Source: Tyto alba (lineage: Eukaryota; Chordata; Aves; Strigiformes; Tytonidae). Taken from it: a stretch of 64,000 nt of DNA. Where the stretch lies: contig NW_024881303.1 of NCBI RefSeq assembly GCF_018691265.1, forward strand, positions 10,781,777-10,845,776, given 5' to 3'. The notes under the pieces were generated by a model. The model made no database searches, had not been told where the DNA came from, and saw only the letters and a program-made list of their open reading frames with translations. A program made the translations under genes and the position numbers. Positions 30,001-43,530 of the stretch are shown one piece after another (the stretch's first letter is position 1; each line of letters opens with the position of its first letter).

Positions 30001-32569
30001 ACCAGGTCGGTGCAGCTGTCAGACCTTTGCTTTGGAAACAGCCCTTGCCACTGGGGAGACCTGCCCAGAAGCAAAGCACCAGCCTTGCCTGTCTGCCTGA
30101 GTGCTAAGCCAACCAAACACATTTAAAAAGCTTTCCATGGTGGATATGAGCCCTGCAGCACCCTCATATGCTACCACAGGCCTTCAGAGGCACGGCGGAT
30201 TTCGGGTTGGAGGGGTCTCAGATGGTGGCCAGCACTCACCCACGCAGGGGATGCCGGCTCTCAGCTGCGCTGCAGCAAAGGGGGCTGCAAACACTCAACC
30301 CTGGTCTCACCGGGGCTTCCTCCCGGCTGTCGCTGGCAGACCCACGGGAGCCAGCGTGGTGTCCTGACCTCAGGTGGAAAGGAACGGGACTCGGGTCCGG
30401 ATCCCACAAAAATCCTGACAGGGGGTAAAACAGGTCTGGAGCCCCCGCCCCGCCCCGCTCCTTGCTCCAGCACCCACACGCTGGGGTAGAGGCAGCACCT
30501 CCACCTACCAGCGATTCCAGCATCATTCAGCATTTTGGGATGCAATTTATTATTATGATTTGGGGGTCATGTGAGAAGCAGAAACTGTTACCCAGCAACA
30601 TGGATAGCACGGTGGGAACTTTCTAAGACTCTCCCGGCTCCTGCTCAGTGGGAAGCTGTCACACAAACAGATATTATGAGAGCCAAAAACCTTTTATTGC
30701 TTTTTTGTTTTGTTTTTAAACACCTCCACAGGATGCCAAGAGGACAGAGAAAATAGGCAGAGGGAAGAATTCCTACCTCAGAGCTGAAGCCAAATTATTC
30801 CCTTGTCTCTCTTGCACAGAAGGATCCTTCCTGACCGCCCGTGTGAACCTTCACTTCCCCAGCCAGCTCATTTTCTCCTCTGCCAAGCAACCTTCAGTCA
30901 ATAAAGTCTAAATCTCCAAAGAAGCGTGTTTGCAAATTGCACGCTCTAAGAAAGTTCAACAGGATATCAGCGTCTAATAGTATGTAAATACTAGTCTTCC
31001 GAAAGGTGCAAGGAAGTGACTTTTCTGTAGCCTCCAGGGAAGGCATTTGCATGTCCTTTCTCACCTCCCTCATTCACTCTGGGCTGGCTGCTGGGAGGGT
31101 GACACTGACACTTCCCCATGGGCTGGGAAGGAAGGAGGCTTACACCGCATAGCACCTCCATCTGCCAGCACGAGAAAGCGGTCCTGGCATGGCATGACTC
31201 AGAGCAGGGAAATGATCTGGCAAAGGAAAGATGAAAAAAAAAAGAAAACAAAAAAAGAGGAAGAAGGCTGGCTGGGGGTGGGTGGGATGGAGAGCGTGGG
31301 GGTAGCAGGCAGTGGGGACAGTCCCTTGAACCTTGCACCAGCTGCACGGGGTTTTCTGGCTTTGTGGCACGGGGGCTTTGAACACTGCAAGATCCCAGAG
31401 GCCTTTGAAATGCTGGGAAAGCCAGAACAGGTTAAAACAACAAGGATGTCTGACCCGAGGCTGCCTGTCCTGGGATGGGCAGCTAGGAGAGGGGTGGAAC
31501 AGCAAAGGTCGGAGGCTCAGGTAGTGCCCCCCTGGCCAGGGGCTCAATGATGGGAATCCTGCTCTCACCGGGGCACCCCCAAGGTCCCACTGAGCTTCAG
31601 TCCAGCTCAGCTTCTACGGGCTGAGCACGCTCTGAAGACTTTAAAAGTTCTTTCTAACAGAAAATGTCTCTGTGCCTTTATGGTTGACATTTCATGTGGA
31701 ATCTGGTTTGTCAGCCACAGTTGTAAAACGCATCCATTCAGTCTCTTGGGAGCTGTTAGCTGAAAGCCAGTTATTATTAAATTGTGAATATTTCAACATG
31801 GCCCACTTTAGCAGAGACCTCCTACCTGGCTCAGGGTAGCGGTTAGGCTTCAAATGCTGTTTTTTTCTTACTCTGTGTGGTCTCTACCCTGAATTGAACA
31901 TCCTAGATCAAAAGTTGGAGCCCACAACAAGAGTTTTCCTGCCTTAGTGGGGAAGACTCAACCCTTGTGTACACAAGCGCAGCTCCACCAATATTAGAAA
32001 TACACTGATCTGTCTGCCCTTTGGTCCAAATTCAGCTAGCCTTTAAGAGATGAACTTGCCCACGTGCTTTCTAATTAAGGCAGTTTCATCATAACAATTC
32101 AACGTCCAGGGAAATGACTCTGCACAGCTCCCCATCCTGCTGTAGGAAGCACTCTGAGGGTGTGTTTATACATTCCAAGCCAAACGTTAGTTCATGATGG
32201 GTTTTACAACAGCGAATGAGTATCACTTTATGTTACATGCACTGCTGAAGAGTAACCTGCAAGTCCTCAAAAGATTAGTCACTAATCTGGTTCTTGGGAG
32301 CAGGATGCGGGCCACAGCAGGTTTCAGGGAAGAAATAAAAAGTTAACAGAAAAAAAATTCCTGAGACGAAAGGATGTTGCAAAATCCTGTCCTTGCAACC
32401 ATGAAGAAATTTAAAGGGCTATCAGTTCCCATGAGGTTTCATCTGGACCTACGAGATACTCCAGAAATGTCTGTGTTCTTAGAAAGGCTGCATCGTCTCC
32501 CAGATAAAAAATAAGCAGAAACCCCAGCTCTAGGCCCATGAACAGCAGCAGCAACGGGCAGTCGCTGAG

Positions 32570-32800
32570 AAAAAAAACCGCGGGGGGTCTGGATCCCAGC
32601 TCGGGCATCCCTTGCGCTGCTCCCCGGTGCCGGCTGCCCTGCCCGGCCGCTGCGGCCTGGCGCGCTCCGAGGCCGGCCTGCGCGGGGGCGGCTCCGGCCC
32701 GGCCCGGCCCGGCCCGACAGACACCCCGGCCAGGACAGCCCCCAGCCCCAGCCCGCCGACCCGACTGCCCAAGGGACTCAGACCTGGCCACGGCGTTCGC
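32570..32800. promoter_or_regulatory. Small CpG-rich patch, possible alternative promoter
   Basis: About 230 bp of dense CpG, including repeated CGGCCCGGCCC units, stand in an AT-rich to neutral surrounding. Size and density fit a minor CpG island. No clear splice donor with good consensus was found on the minus strand beside it, so its assignment to INF2 is unproven. Confidence 0.45.
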
Positions 32801-34316
32801 TTTTCACGGCACGACCAGAAAGAGTTCACGCGTGGGGTTGTGCCTCTGACTGAAGGCTCTGGGCGCTGCCTGGGGAGCGAGGGTTTCCTCGGCACCCCCG
32901 GCCTCCTCTTCCTCTGGAGGAAGCAGCGGCAGCCCCGTGTTGGTGTCCTTGGAGAGGGGAGCCGACGGGGGAGTCTGAAGTCTTGTCTCCCAGGAGAGCT
33001 GAGTGTCCTGGGGAGCAAAGCTTTGCCCCCAAACCACAAGGATGTAGGGTGTTAAGGCCAAAAAACCTTTTGTGGACCCGTCCCCTCACATCTGAGCTTC
33101 GGTCCCAGCAACTTCGCTTTCAGCTTGCTCACAGAGGGCTAATGGTTTTCCCTCAGCAAACCAGTTTAATTTTACCACTATTTTCTAGCAGATGATTTGG
33201 TGCGCCTCTGAGTATTACATCAAAATCGGACAGGTTAAATCAAGAACTAAGAGTTTAGTCCCACATCAGGTAAAGAAGAGCCAAGACCCTCTCCAGCTCG
33301 CATCACGCTGCTGCCTCCGGATCGCAGCGCTGTGGCTCCCCTGCTCACATGGCAGGTCCACAAAATGCAGGAATCCAATTAAACAGAAATAAATACACCC
33401 CGTTTGCCCTTAGGAATTAGATTATCGCTAATTACAGCAATCAGTGTCTTCTTGCTGCTCTACATTTATGTGACAAACCAGCTCCTGTGCCAGTGTTTTT
33501 TCTTGTAAGTTGTCAAGGATTTTGGAAAGGAGACACCCAGCTCATTTCTGCCAGTAGGGAGAGATGCTAGCCGGAGGTCTGCTGAGATGGCTCTTTTTAG
33601 GTGGTCCTGCCTAAAATGCCTAGTATCATCCACTACTAAGTTACTAAACGTCAGCACAGCCAGTATTCAAGAATTACAGGTGTAATATTTGCCTCTGCAT
33701 CTCTGTGACCAGCTGCTTGGGTACTGCGGCTCCTATGGAGCCAGTGAAGACAACCACATGTTTATAGGGGAAAAATTAGTGTACCAGAAAGAAATCTGGG
33801 TAATTTAACAATACTTCTTCGTTCATTTGAGAACTGAACTCTGCGTAGGTCAACCAGAAGGACCAGTGTCAAAGAAAGGGCTGAAAGGGCACTGAAAGGA
33901 GAGTTGGCCAGTTGAAGACACACATTTATGGAGAAAGCCCACTCCTCCCCTTGCCCACAAGGAAGGAAAGGCGTACGGCCTTTGCAGCCTGACCCTGTGC
34001 CACGGGGACAGCAGGAGATGCCAGAAGAGCTGCTGGGCAGCAGATGGGGTGGGCCAGTGATGACCTTCCCAGGAACTGGGAGAGCACCATGGAAGCAGCC
34101 GGTTTGCTCCCTCCTTGGAGAGGGGAGACATCTGAGCATCCTCAGGAAGTCGCGGGAGCTAGACAGGAGCTGTGAAGCTGACTGCTGTCTCTTCTGCTCA
34201 CTGATTTCTCTACCCTTCTTGGAGACTGACACCCCTCCAGCCCTCTTGTCACAGACCAGCTCTCTGACTGCTTTTCTGCTGAATACATTCACTTCAGATG
34301 ATGCTATAAGGGGAAC

Positions 34317-34340
34317 AAAAAAAAAAAAAAAAAAAAAAAA
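34317..34340 (+). repeat. Poly(A) run, 24 bases
   Basis: An uninterrupted 24-base adenine run with no recognisable retroposon body upstream. It is prone to length error in assembly. Confidence 0.9.
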
Positions 34341-37300
34341 GCCTTCTTCAGTAGTCTTTATCTGATAGATACTTCAGATAATGAAAATAAAAGGCTCTGT
34401 TACTGCCAGCACATGCATATTTCTGGGAACTTTGTATTTAATGGCGTCAATCTGCTTTAAACATCCAAAGCATTTGCTCCACAGCTCTTTTAGTAGGAAG
34501 CTCCTGCAACAAAAAAACATCCTGTTTTGGGGAGGGTGCTTCCAGCCAGGGAGAATAAAACATTAACTGTGGGGAACTCAGAGCTTTCTTTGGACAAGTG
34601 ATGACAAAATTTTCTGCCAAAACCCCAAACTGCACCAGCAGTTCTACCCAGAGCAAAGGGCACAGACCCATGCATGGGTCTCTAAAGGATATATGAGCTC
34701 CTAAGCACAAACTGAGTAAAGGGCCTGATATTTATTCAGTTTATTGATCCTTCATACATATATTACATCCATGGTAAGGCTGCAGGGGCTCTGCTTAGGA
34801 ATTGCTAGGATGAAGGCTACCAAGGTGGCTGAACTCTGCTCCCTTGCACACACACTGGTGCTGCAGTAGTGAGACGATGTAATTACACAAAAAGACCTTT
34901 TGAGCCCTGCCCCAGAGAGAGAGAGGCAGGCAGGTCCTGTGCAGGCTTTATCTGTACTCCTCCAGCACAGGCACAAACCCTCCTCAGATCCATATTAACA
35001 TTTATGGACATCCCTGCTGAAAAAAAGCTACCAAAACACCAGAATAGTACATAAGGAAGCAGCGTTTTTCCAGCTGTTCTTCAAACAGGCTGCAAATGCC
35101 ACTCCCTCCTATCGAGATCAGCTTCTCCATTCAACAGCTGATGAATCATGGTGGTTCGTATCTCACCTGGTGAACAGCCCAAAAGCAAACATCCTGAATG
35201 TTTTTGTTCAGATAAATCTGACCATAGCCAGGATTCCTTGTGGCACAGGCAAAATACATATTGCACACATTAAGGAGAACAGACCCAAGTACTGCCAGAT
35301 ACTCTCCTGTGGGCTTGTCTGAACAAGAACATTACTGAGAGTAACCAGAGAACATGCTCAGCTGCTAATTCAAAAAGTTAAGCATTTGAGCCGCTTAAAA
35401 TAAATTCTTGCTGAAGAGTGGCTTAGCATGATTTCAAAACTAATCCACTCCAAAGATGCCTTCAGACTATTTTCTCTACGGCCGGGTGAAAAAGTTTGAA
35501 GTCCCTATTTTATAACACAGTAATCCTAGAATATTGGCTTAACTCTTTACTTTCCTGGAGTACTTGGTCCAGCTCTTTCAAGAGGACCTAAAATTGTCCT
35601 CTAGATATTATCTTTCCAATTCTCAATTGTGGAATTAATGTGTAGGCATTTTAATATGGCCCAACTCCTTGGAGGTTTATGATGGGAAATTTTCATGCTG
35701 GGGCAAAATGACTGAGGTCTAACTTACATAAAGGGTATCTTATATCAACACTTTGATCTCTTAGTTTTTCCTGCATAATAATTTAAATCTCTTTAGAAAC
35801 AAGTAGTTGATGTTGTTTTTTTCTTTGCAAAGAAATCAGTTTTTCAGCCATATCCTCAGGTTTGCATAGTCCAGTGAGCTGCAGTGCTTTACGCCAGCTG
35901 AGCATGTGGCTGTCATTGATCTTCAAGAGGAAAATCACTATATTTATCTGATAAATAAATATACAACCAATATTAGGATATAATTTTATAAGTGATTCAT
36001 CTCTAGACATATGGCTTGCTCCAACACTTGCTTACAAGTGTTATCAGAACAGGGGTTTGGGAATTACAGGCTTGTCAATCAATTTAGCTTTGTGATAGTC
36101 TCTTCCCCTACCTTTCTTCTAGACAAATAAAGGCCATATTTGGGGCTTGGTAATGGTTGTGAAGGTTCATTCCATTTCCAGCAATGGAAATAACAAACCC
36201 CAGAATTTATCCCCAGGCTTATAAAAGAAGCCTCAGGACTGGATAAATACAAAATAACTCATGAATATTGGACAGCTTGTTCTGAAATGTGGAACTATAG
36301 CCCATCAGTGCATAAACAAGCGAGCAGAGCCAAGCAGGCTGGAAAGCAGCCTTCCGAGGAAGAAACGGAGCAGCTCAGCCAGGCTTCAGATGCAAGCCAC
36401 TCGGGGAGCCAGGTGCCACATCAGCATGATGTAAACCAGAAGGGAAACAAGTTATAAAATGTATCAGGAAATAAAAGTATTTGTTCCCCAGTTCACCTTC
36501 ATGACAGTCTCAAATTTGTACCACTTGTCATGTAAGTCAAGAACTAGACATGTTCATGAATACTTTCTAAATTGCAGAGCCCACTGCTGAAGTGCCAGGC
36601 AAATATTGCAACCCACAGTTTCTTTTTCCCCGAAAACTTTTTTGCTCTGGCTCAGAGCACATTTGCTTTACTGCATTGTACATGCAGCTGAAAGTTAAGC
36701 CGACAAACTCCAAAGGATTTCTTTTTTTTTTTTTTTTTTATTTTTTAAATAGCAGAAGTAATTAATCTGCTTCAGAGAATGAATCAGCCTTTTCTGAGCT
36801 AGAAACGCACAAAGGAGGAGATTGTGGCTGTTTCTGGGGCGGGAGGGAGGCTTACTCACACAACCAACACAGCAGAGGCAGCCACCCAGGGTCCACAGCT
36901 GTGGGCAGCAAAGGGGACAAGCCTCCAAAGCTGGACCCCAGAACCCCCTGGCATCACCCCGTGTCCCTGAGGGACCAGCTGCACCGGAGGGCACGAGCCC
37001 GGCACTGGGCAGCAGCGCGGCTGGAAGAGATGGGCCACTGCAAAACTGATGGTACTGGGGGGACCTGTGTGGCTTTGCCTCTCCTCCTGCAGCCCCCCCC
37101 GGGTTGTACACCCAGCATGTGAGGGGCTGCACCCGCTCCTCAGAGTAAGCTCTGTGGCAGCAGGAACCATGCTTTTATTTAGGTGAAGTACCTTGATCTG
37201 GGCCAGGTGATGGAAAGAGCAGATTTGCCATGGCTTGGCTTCCTGGCAGGCTGTGGGAACAAAACCTTTGCTCACAAAAAGCTGCTACCTTGTACTGTGG

Positions 37301-40300
37301 GAACTTCTGTTTCCACCTGGGGCCTCTGTCAGAAAACAACGCTAATGCTCAGCTCACTGCTTTCAGCGAGTGCTGTGCAATGACTTAACAGAAAAGCAGG
37401 ATGGATGAGGAGTAGACAGTTCCCAGATAGGGGAAACCAGCACAACAGAAGCAGAATGGAGATAGCTGCCCTATTAAAGATAATGCAATTTAACTGACTG
37501 AGCGGAGGGTAACAAAGTTATTCCTTAGCTACACTGACACAAACAAAGCCACTCACCAAAGTTATAAATAAATAAATAGCGATGATGCCAACCTCATTCA
37601 TCGATTCGGAGAGGGAAGAGGCTCTGCTGATGCTGCTGTTTCCCTCCCTCCGTCCCCTCCGCCTGCCGGGACAGGCCGGGCAGAGCCTGCATCTCCAGCA
37701 AGGGATGAGCTGACGGGGCTGGGGCTGGCACGTCCCCCCACATGGCACTGGCTCTGCTGGGGGGCAGGCGGCCCTGACGCCCCGTGGAGAGGCTTGCTGC
37801 AGAGCAGGCGGGAGCAGAGCAGACCTGCGAGTCTCCAAATTCAGCTGACCTCCGCGGGGGCAAAATCACCAGCATTTTCCATTTTAAACTACAACTAAAT
37901 TTAGAGGGTTTATGGTTGCAGCGTGTCTCCTTTCCCACACTTTCCTGGAGTGATCTCCAGATTCCTCTGCTGTCCTCGCTCGTTAAAACGTGACTCAGCT
38001 CTCCCAGCTGGAAAACTGGAGACCACGCAGTCCCAAAGTGGCCTGCTGCCATTAGTGATGTCCTGCATTGTCATTAACCATTAACTTGGGAGTAGCAGAG
38101 GCAACAGAAGGCTTTACAAGTCAGACCTGGGGAGAAATCAGTGTTATTGCACCTGCGGGTACTCTGTGAGCAGCTACACAACCTGTCAACTGGAGTTTCT
38201 CTCGTGTCCCTTTTGGGAAGGTCCTGCCAGCACCAAGGACTGACTGAGGACACCTGCACAACAGACTCTAATGGAGCAACAATTCAAAGAGCAAATGCCC
38301 CCGCTTCCCTTAAACATTTCCCCAAATTAATACCGTACACAGCTTGGCCAAGGCAAAATAACAGCCATGGAAAGAAAACCAAATGCAAAGTCAATGCAAA
38401 ATAGCACCATCTGGTGACACTGTAACAATGCCAAGTTCAACATTCTGCCCTACCAACGACAAAATTTGGCAGCTCTTCATTTGCCTTTACTTTTTTTACT
38501 GGACATAGTGCTGGAGCAACATCTCTTCTGAAGTGAGCTGTTACTTTTAGGGTATTTAAACATTTTGGAAATAGCTGAGTGACTCCAGTGCTGGGATGAG
38601 GCCTTCATCCACTGGCTCAGACCCCTTCTGGCTTTGCCCAGTCTCCTTTATCAGCTCAGTAGGTTTCTCAGAGCACCCTGAAATACACCACCAAATGCTA
38701 CAGAGCTTTTGGCAAACACTATTGCTTGCTTAAGTTTTTCATTTATCCATGGCTTCAGCATTCCCAGCACTTTGAAATTTCAGCTCAGGTATCAAACTAG
38801 TAGAAACAGCTGAATCTGTGAATGATACCTGTTCATTACATCAAATAGAAAAACTATCATGCAGTTAGACCCTCTCCTTATGCCTTCTGCAGATGCAAAA
38901 CGCTGGGTTGACAAAACAGCAACAAATGTTCACCTTCCACATCATATAACCACTTACTTTTAACTGTAGTCCCTCTTGGAGATGCCAGACTATGATTCAG
39001 GGGCTCACGAACCCCACACACCTGCTTCCTATTTGTTGCCACACTCAGTTCCATAAAATCAGCCCCTCATCCACCACTGATGACATCTGGTTGCAATCAT
39101 GAGGCTTGGCCATTGCTCACTAGTTATTTTTTCCCTAGGAAAAAGGAATCAGACAATACTTGCCCTTGATGAGGATCCTGAGTGGCACTGAGAATTCACA
39201 CAAACGTAGCAACCCCCTTTTTTGAAGCATTCTCCCCTGGTGCTTCGCTCCAGTTCATACAGCACGCCTGCAGAACTGGAACAACTGGAATGCTGTGACA
39301 ACCCCACACCAGACCTGCCAGCACGATGCCACCCTCTGTTAGAAGGAGAAAGCCAAGGCGCAAAATTTAACATAACTTTTTTTCCCTTCTCCCAGTTTGG
39401 CCTTAGCATCTCGGTTGACAGCATGGGACCCCGGAGCTCTCTGTGTAATTAAAATACAGATTGTTTGCCTGCTCTGTTGCAGCATTCGGCACTCTCAGTG
39501 CTTTTTCTGGCCACTGGGAGATGAAGGCAGCCGCTGCAGCACAAAGCTCACAACCACTGTATGATAAACTGCTGCACATGCAGTGCTGAGAAACACTGGA
39601 ATAAACTTGAGGTTGGTGGATAATACCAAAGGGATTATAATATATTAGGTCAGAAGCGTGTAGTCATTCTCGAGCCTCCCTCCTGCACTCAACACTGAGG
39701 GTACCACGCTGCAGGGCTGTACCTAGCTTCTGCAAAATATTTAGCTATTTTTTACCTAGTTAGAGAAAAAGCAGCATACAATGTTAACAAATGGAACAGG
39801 GATAACTCCTTGTGATGTGTTTGTTTTCACCTACTGACTGCAGTATTTTGCATTGAGCAGAGCTGGATTTGTTCAGTGCTACTGTGCGATCCTATGAGTT
39901 GACTGTTGGTTCAGTGGGTGGTATTTCCTCTGAATCATTATTGATAGACCTTATTGCAAATATTAAGAGCAGGGATATTCAACTGGGAGTTAAATCTAAG
40001 CTCAGATACGAGCACTGAGTTTGTCTGGAGTTCCCCCAACTGTTTCAGCTCTGTGAATATCCTTGTGTTGCTACTCGTTGCCGAATTATCCCCATCTTCT
40101 ACTCATGGCTGGTTATGGTACAACGGCGGGATTAAAAATCCCTCATCAACAGAATAATTGTTGTAGGAAAAAAAAAAATTGAAGACATGGAAGTAAGTGG
40201 CAGGGGTGGGAGGGTAGGGGGGAAGAGGGACAAAATCCAACTTACTTTGCTTTGATAAGAGCAATTTTCTACTCAGTTGCTCTGGGAAACCTATCCAGCA

Positions 40301-41949
40301 TACCTGGCACACAAGAAAGGGGTAGAGTTCAGCTTCCAACACATTTGAAGTGCAGCCACTTGCTATACAGCTCAGTGAAACCAGGAGTTAAGATGCAAAA
40401 GACGAAAATTTGTAATAAATAGGGTATCCAGTCCCATGAAACGGGTCAGTCTGAGTTTGACGGGGATCACTACTGAAAGTGAGGGAGATCGCATCCTACT
40501 TAACTTCATGACAGAGTGAGTGGGAGAAAGCTGGGAGAACACCACACCAGCACAGAGCATGGGGAAATGTGATAAAAAATGGGATTAATAAGAGGGCTGG
40601 GATAAAATCAGAGCTGACAGCAGAAAACAGAAGTCAGATGGACACCTGGGGCTGAAAATCCCAGTTTCCCACCCCCATCACAGGACAGGAGGAACCTGAG
40701 GAGGAGGTTAATTGCAGTACCTACCAGGTGAGGTATTTATTTCTAGGCGAGGTGTCAAAGCATGAGAGGCAGCAGACGGACCTCTGAGCCTTGCAGCTCT
40801 GCTCATCCACGGGGGAGTCGGAGAGTAAGAAGCCCAGCACAGGACTGCTGGGGATCAGCAGAAACGGAGCCTGCTTCATGAAAGCAGACAGCAAGTTCTA
40901 GCTTGTTTGGCATTGCACAGTGAAGAGAAAAGCATGCAACTCCTACTTCTATACTGATAAGAGAAAAAAGCATCAGACTGAGAGAACTAAGCAGTCACAG
41001 TACACATTCAAAGTAAGAGACAGTCATATATTGGGAAAGAAATTTGTAATATCAGTTCAGTAAATTCTGAAACTTCCCCTTCCCAGGAGACTGGGAACAA
41101 ATAAATTACAGTGGTGTGCAATAAGGCGTAATATCATTCAGAGCTTAGATTTGCTGACCCGCCAGGTCTCTTCCTGTCCTACATTTAGATTATCTTTTAC
41201 ACAATGGGTCTTGTACACTGCTTGCATTTTTGAAACAAAATTCTTGGATAACAGCCTAGAAGGGGATTATTAACTTATAACAGGACAAAAAAAAAAAATC
41301 ACGTATCCTCATAGGTTCCTGCAATTCGCCCTCACCCTCCAGTTTTGGCAGCTACTGCCCCTGTGTGTAGTGGAAACCAAGCTTAAGTGGATGGAAGAGA
41401 AATGAGATTAGTGGCCAGACAGCCCAAATTCTGAGCAAGTTGAGTAGGACAACTGTAACCTTACTGTAACTCTGCTGACTCCAACTTTTTAACTGACTTA
41501 GGCCAGAAGTTTCCTTGCAGCCCACCAGGGAGCCTGATGTGTTTTGCAGCCTGCAGCATGTTTGCTCAGAGAAATTCCTCAGTCTTAGGAATCTGGGAAA
41601 AATTACATACAGTTCATGATGCTGATCTGGTACGGAGAGTCAGGACCATAAACACTATTTTGGGGTATTCCTCCTAAAATCAGTGTATGCAAGCACTCCT
41701 CCACCCCCAAGCTCTGGAATTCAGCTCCCAGTGCTGATGTTGCAAGAAGCCACTTCATCATTGCAGAGCTATTGAGCAAAAGGAGGACAAGGTGCAAGAT
41801 AACTATGTCAATAAATCCGAGCAGGACTTGAAAGACCTTGTCCAAAAACCACTGGATAACAGAATTTTTCAAAATAAAAGCCTGAAAGCGGTCCAGCCCC
41901 GGACGCAGAGGCAGCAGCCATGTGCTGAGGGCTGGCAGATGTGCTGTTA

Positions 41950-42500
41950 CACCCGGGCCCAGCAGGACCCCGTCCCGCCTGCACATCACACCTGCAGTCT
42001 GGACCACGTCGCACCTACACGTCACACCGTGGCACTGGCCACCTGGATCACGTCACACCGTGGCACTGGCCACCCGGACCACGTCACACCGTGGCACTGG
42101 CCACCTGGATCATGTCACACAGTGGCACTGGCCACCCGGACCACGTTGCACCTACATGTCACACTGTGGCACTGGCCACCCGGACCACGTCACACCTACA
42201 CATCACACCGTGGCACTGGCCACCTGGATCACGTCACACCGTGGCACTGGCCACCTGGATCACCTACATGTCACACCGTGGCACTGGCCACCCGGACCAC
42301 GTCGCACCTACACGCTGCGTAGCTGCACCCGCGCTCTGAACCACATCCAGCCCGTACGCGGCATCTTCGCAAACCGCCACCCGGTGCAACTCCCACCCGC
42401 CCGTTCCCTCGTCGCGCTTGCAACCTGGACCTCGTCCCACCTACCCGTTACGCTGTTGCGCCTGCGATCCGGACCGGCTCCCACCGATCCGCTGTCGCGT
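41950..42500 (+). repeat. 31/43-bp GC-rich minisatellite decaying into the CpG island
   Basis: Eight good copies of a 31-bp unit, with core TGGCACTGGCCACC and flanking GTCACACCG, run at 42,018-42,306. Several copies carry a 12-bp CACCTACAYGT-type insertion, giving 43 bp. Diverged copies can be read on both sides, notably a CCTACCCGTTACGCTGTTGC-type copy near 42,440-42,480 inside the CpG island. Copies differ at CpG/TpG positions, consistent with methylation decay. Confidence 0.85.
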
Positions 42501-43530
42501 CAAACCGGCGGTCGGGGGCCACGTCCCGCCAGCGACGGGCTGTGCTGTCCCACCCGCAGCCCAGCCCAGGTCCCCCCGCGCCCCCACCACCACCACCACC
42601 CCGTTCCCCCCCCCCCCCCCCCCCCCCCGCCCCTCGCCGAGCACCGAGCTCTGCAGCGCCGAGCAACAGCTCCGAGCAGCCCGCGGAACCGGCCGGGGTC
42701 CTTCCTCCCTCGACACCACCGGCCGGGACCGGGGGGGAGACCCGGGGGGGGGGGGGGGGGGGATGCCCAGCCGGGTTGCAACCCCAGGAGGGAAGGCGGG
42801 GAGGGGGAAGGATTCAGCCCAACTTCTCCTCACCGAGAGAACCCCGTTCCCTCCCTCCCTCCCTCCCTCGCCCCCGGCGGGGCCCGGCCTTACCGCGGCG
42901 GCCTCCGGCGGGCGGGGGGGCGGCGAGGCTCGGCGGGCAGCGACCCTCCGCCGGCGCCCGCAGCCGCCGGGCTCTGCCCGCCCGCGGCAGCCGCGCCCGG
43001 TTCCGGGGCGGAGCGCGGGCGGAGCGGCTGGGGGGGGGGGGGGGGAACGGGATCGGCCCCTCCGGGGAAGTTTCTCCCCGCTCGGCGAGGGACCGTGCCT
43101 TGCCGAGGGTATTCGCGCCGGCAGCCCCCGTCCCCTCGACTCTGCCCGGACTTCTGCCAGGGCGAGCCCGGGGGAGGCGATCACCCCGGAGCCAACGCGC
43201 CCCTCGCCGCCCCTCGAGGGGTCCTGACCTCCCCTCCCCGCCGGGAGGTGGCCCCTCGGTGTCCCTCTTCTCCCTATCACCCGTGGGCATCCTGGAGGCA
43301 AGCGCTGCCTCCCGACCCGGCAAAAGGCTTCTTACAGCCCTTGCTGCTCGTCGCCCCGGCGTGGGGTCCCTCTCTGTACAGCCTCGGGGGGTTTGAGTCC
43401 ACGGCCCGGGGCTGGGGGGGGGGGGGGGGGGAATCACAAAAGCTGGGGACAGGCCACCCAGGCGGTCAGAGACCCCCAAGGGACCCCGCACCGTCCTCCA
43501 GGGACCCGGCGCCCGGGGCTCTGCAATTTA
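42320..43530. promoter_or_regulatory. CpG island, probable INF2 promoter region
   Basis: About 1.2 kb of very high GC and CpG with GGGCGG-type Sp1 sites (for example near 42,905-42,915 and 43,005-43,025). It contains four long C/G homopolymers: C23 at 42,606-42,628, G19 at 42,744-42,762, G16 at 43,030-43,045 and G18 at 43,414-43,431. On the minus strand a consensus splice donor (GCG then GTAAGG) lies at 42,894/42,893. The neighbouring gene on the other side is unknown, so the island could also serve a plus-strand transcript. Confidence 0.7.
42894..43100 (-). other. INF2: Candidate noncoding first exon of INF2 (left boundary only)
   Basis: The 42,894 boundary is set by the strong minus-strand donor in the CpG island. 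The 5' limit is a guess, since the transcription start cannot be seen. A weaker alternative donor is at 42,834/42,833 (GTGAGG). Human INF2 also has a noncoding exon 1. Confidence 0.4.

Larger units (their letters stand above)
24021..42893 (-). other. INF2: Probable first intron of INF2, no coding exon recognised
   Basis: The acceptor just upstream of the INF2 start codon requires an upstream noncoding exon. The best donor in a CpG island is at 42,894/42,893, which would make this an intron of about 18.9 kb. An alternative first exon near 32.6-32.9 kb is possible. The tract holds AT-rich segments (about 26.6-27.3 kb, with an ATTTGCAT octamer near 26,650), homopolymers and no recognised repeats or genes. 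Confidence 0.45.

Noticed and set aside
32411..33039. Minus-strand frames of 126 and 169 codons near the small CpG patch
   Set aside because: GC-driven low complexity with no splice context or recognised domain.
36695..37275. Minus-strand frames of 145 and 139 codons
   Set aside because: Overlapping frames in moderately GC-rich sequence with no motif or splice context.
42441..43301. 286-codon minus-strand open frame in the CpG island
   Set aside because: Arg/Pro/Gly-rich composition expected from any high-GC sequence; it overlaps the likely promoter and has no conserved motif.
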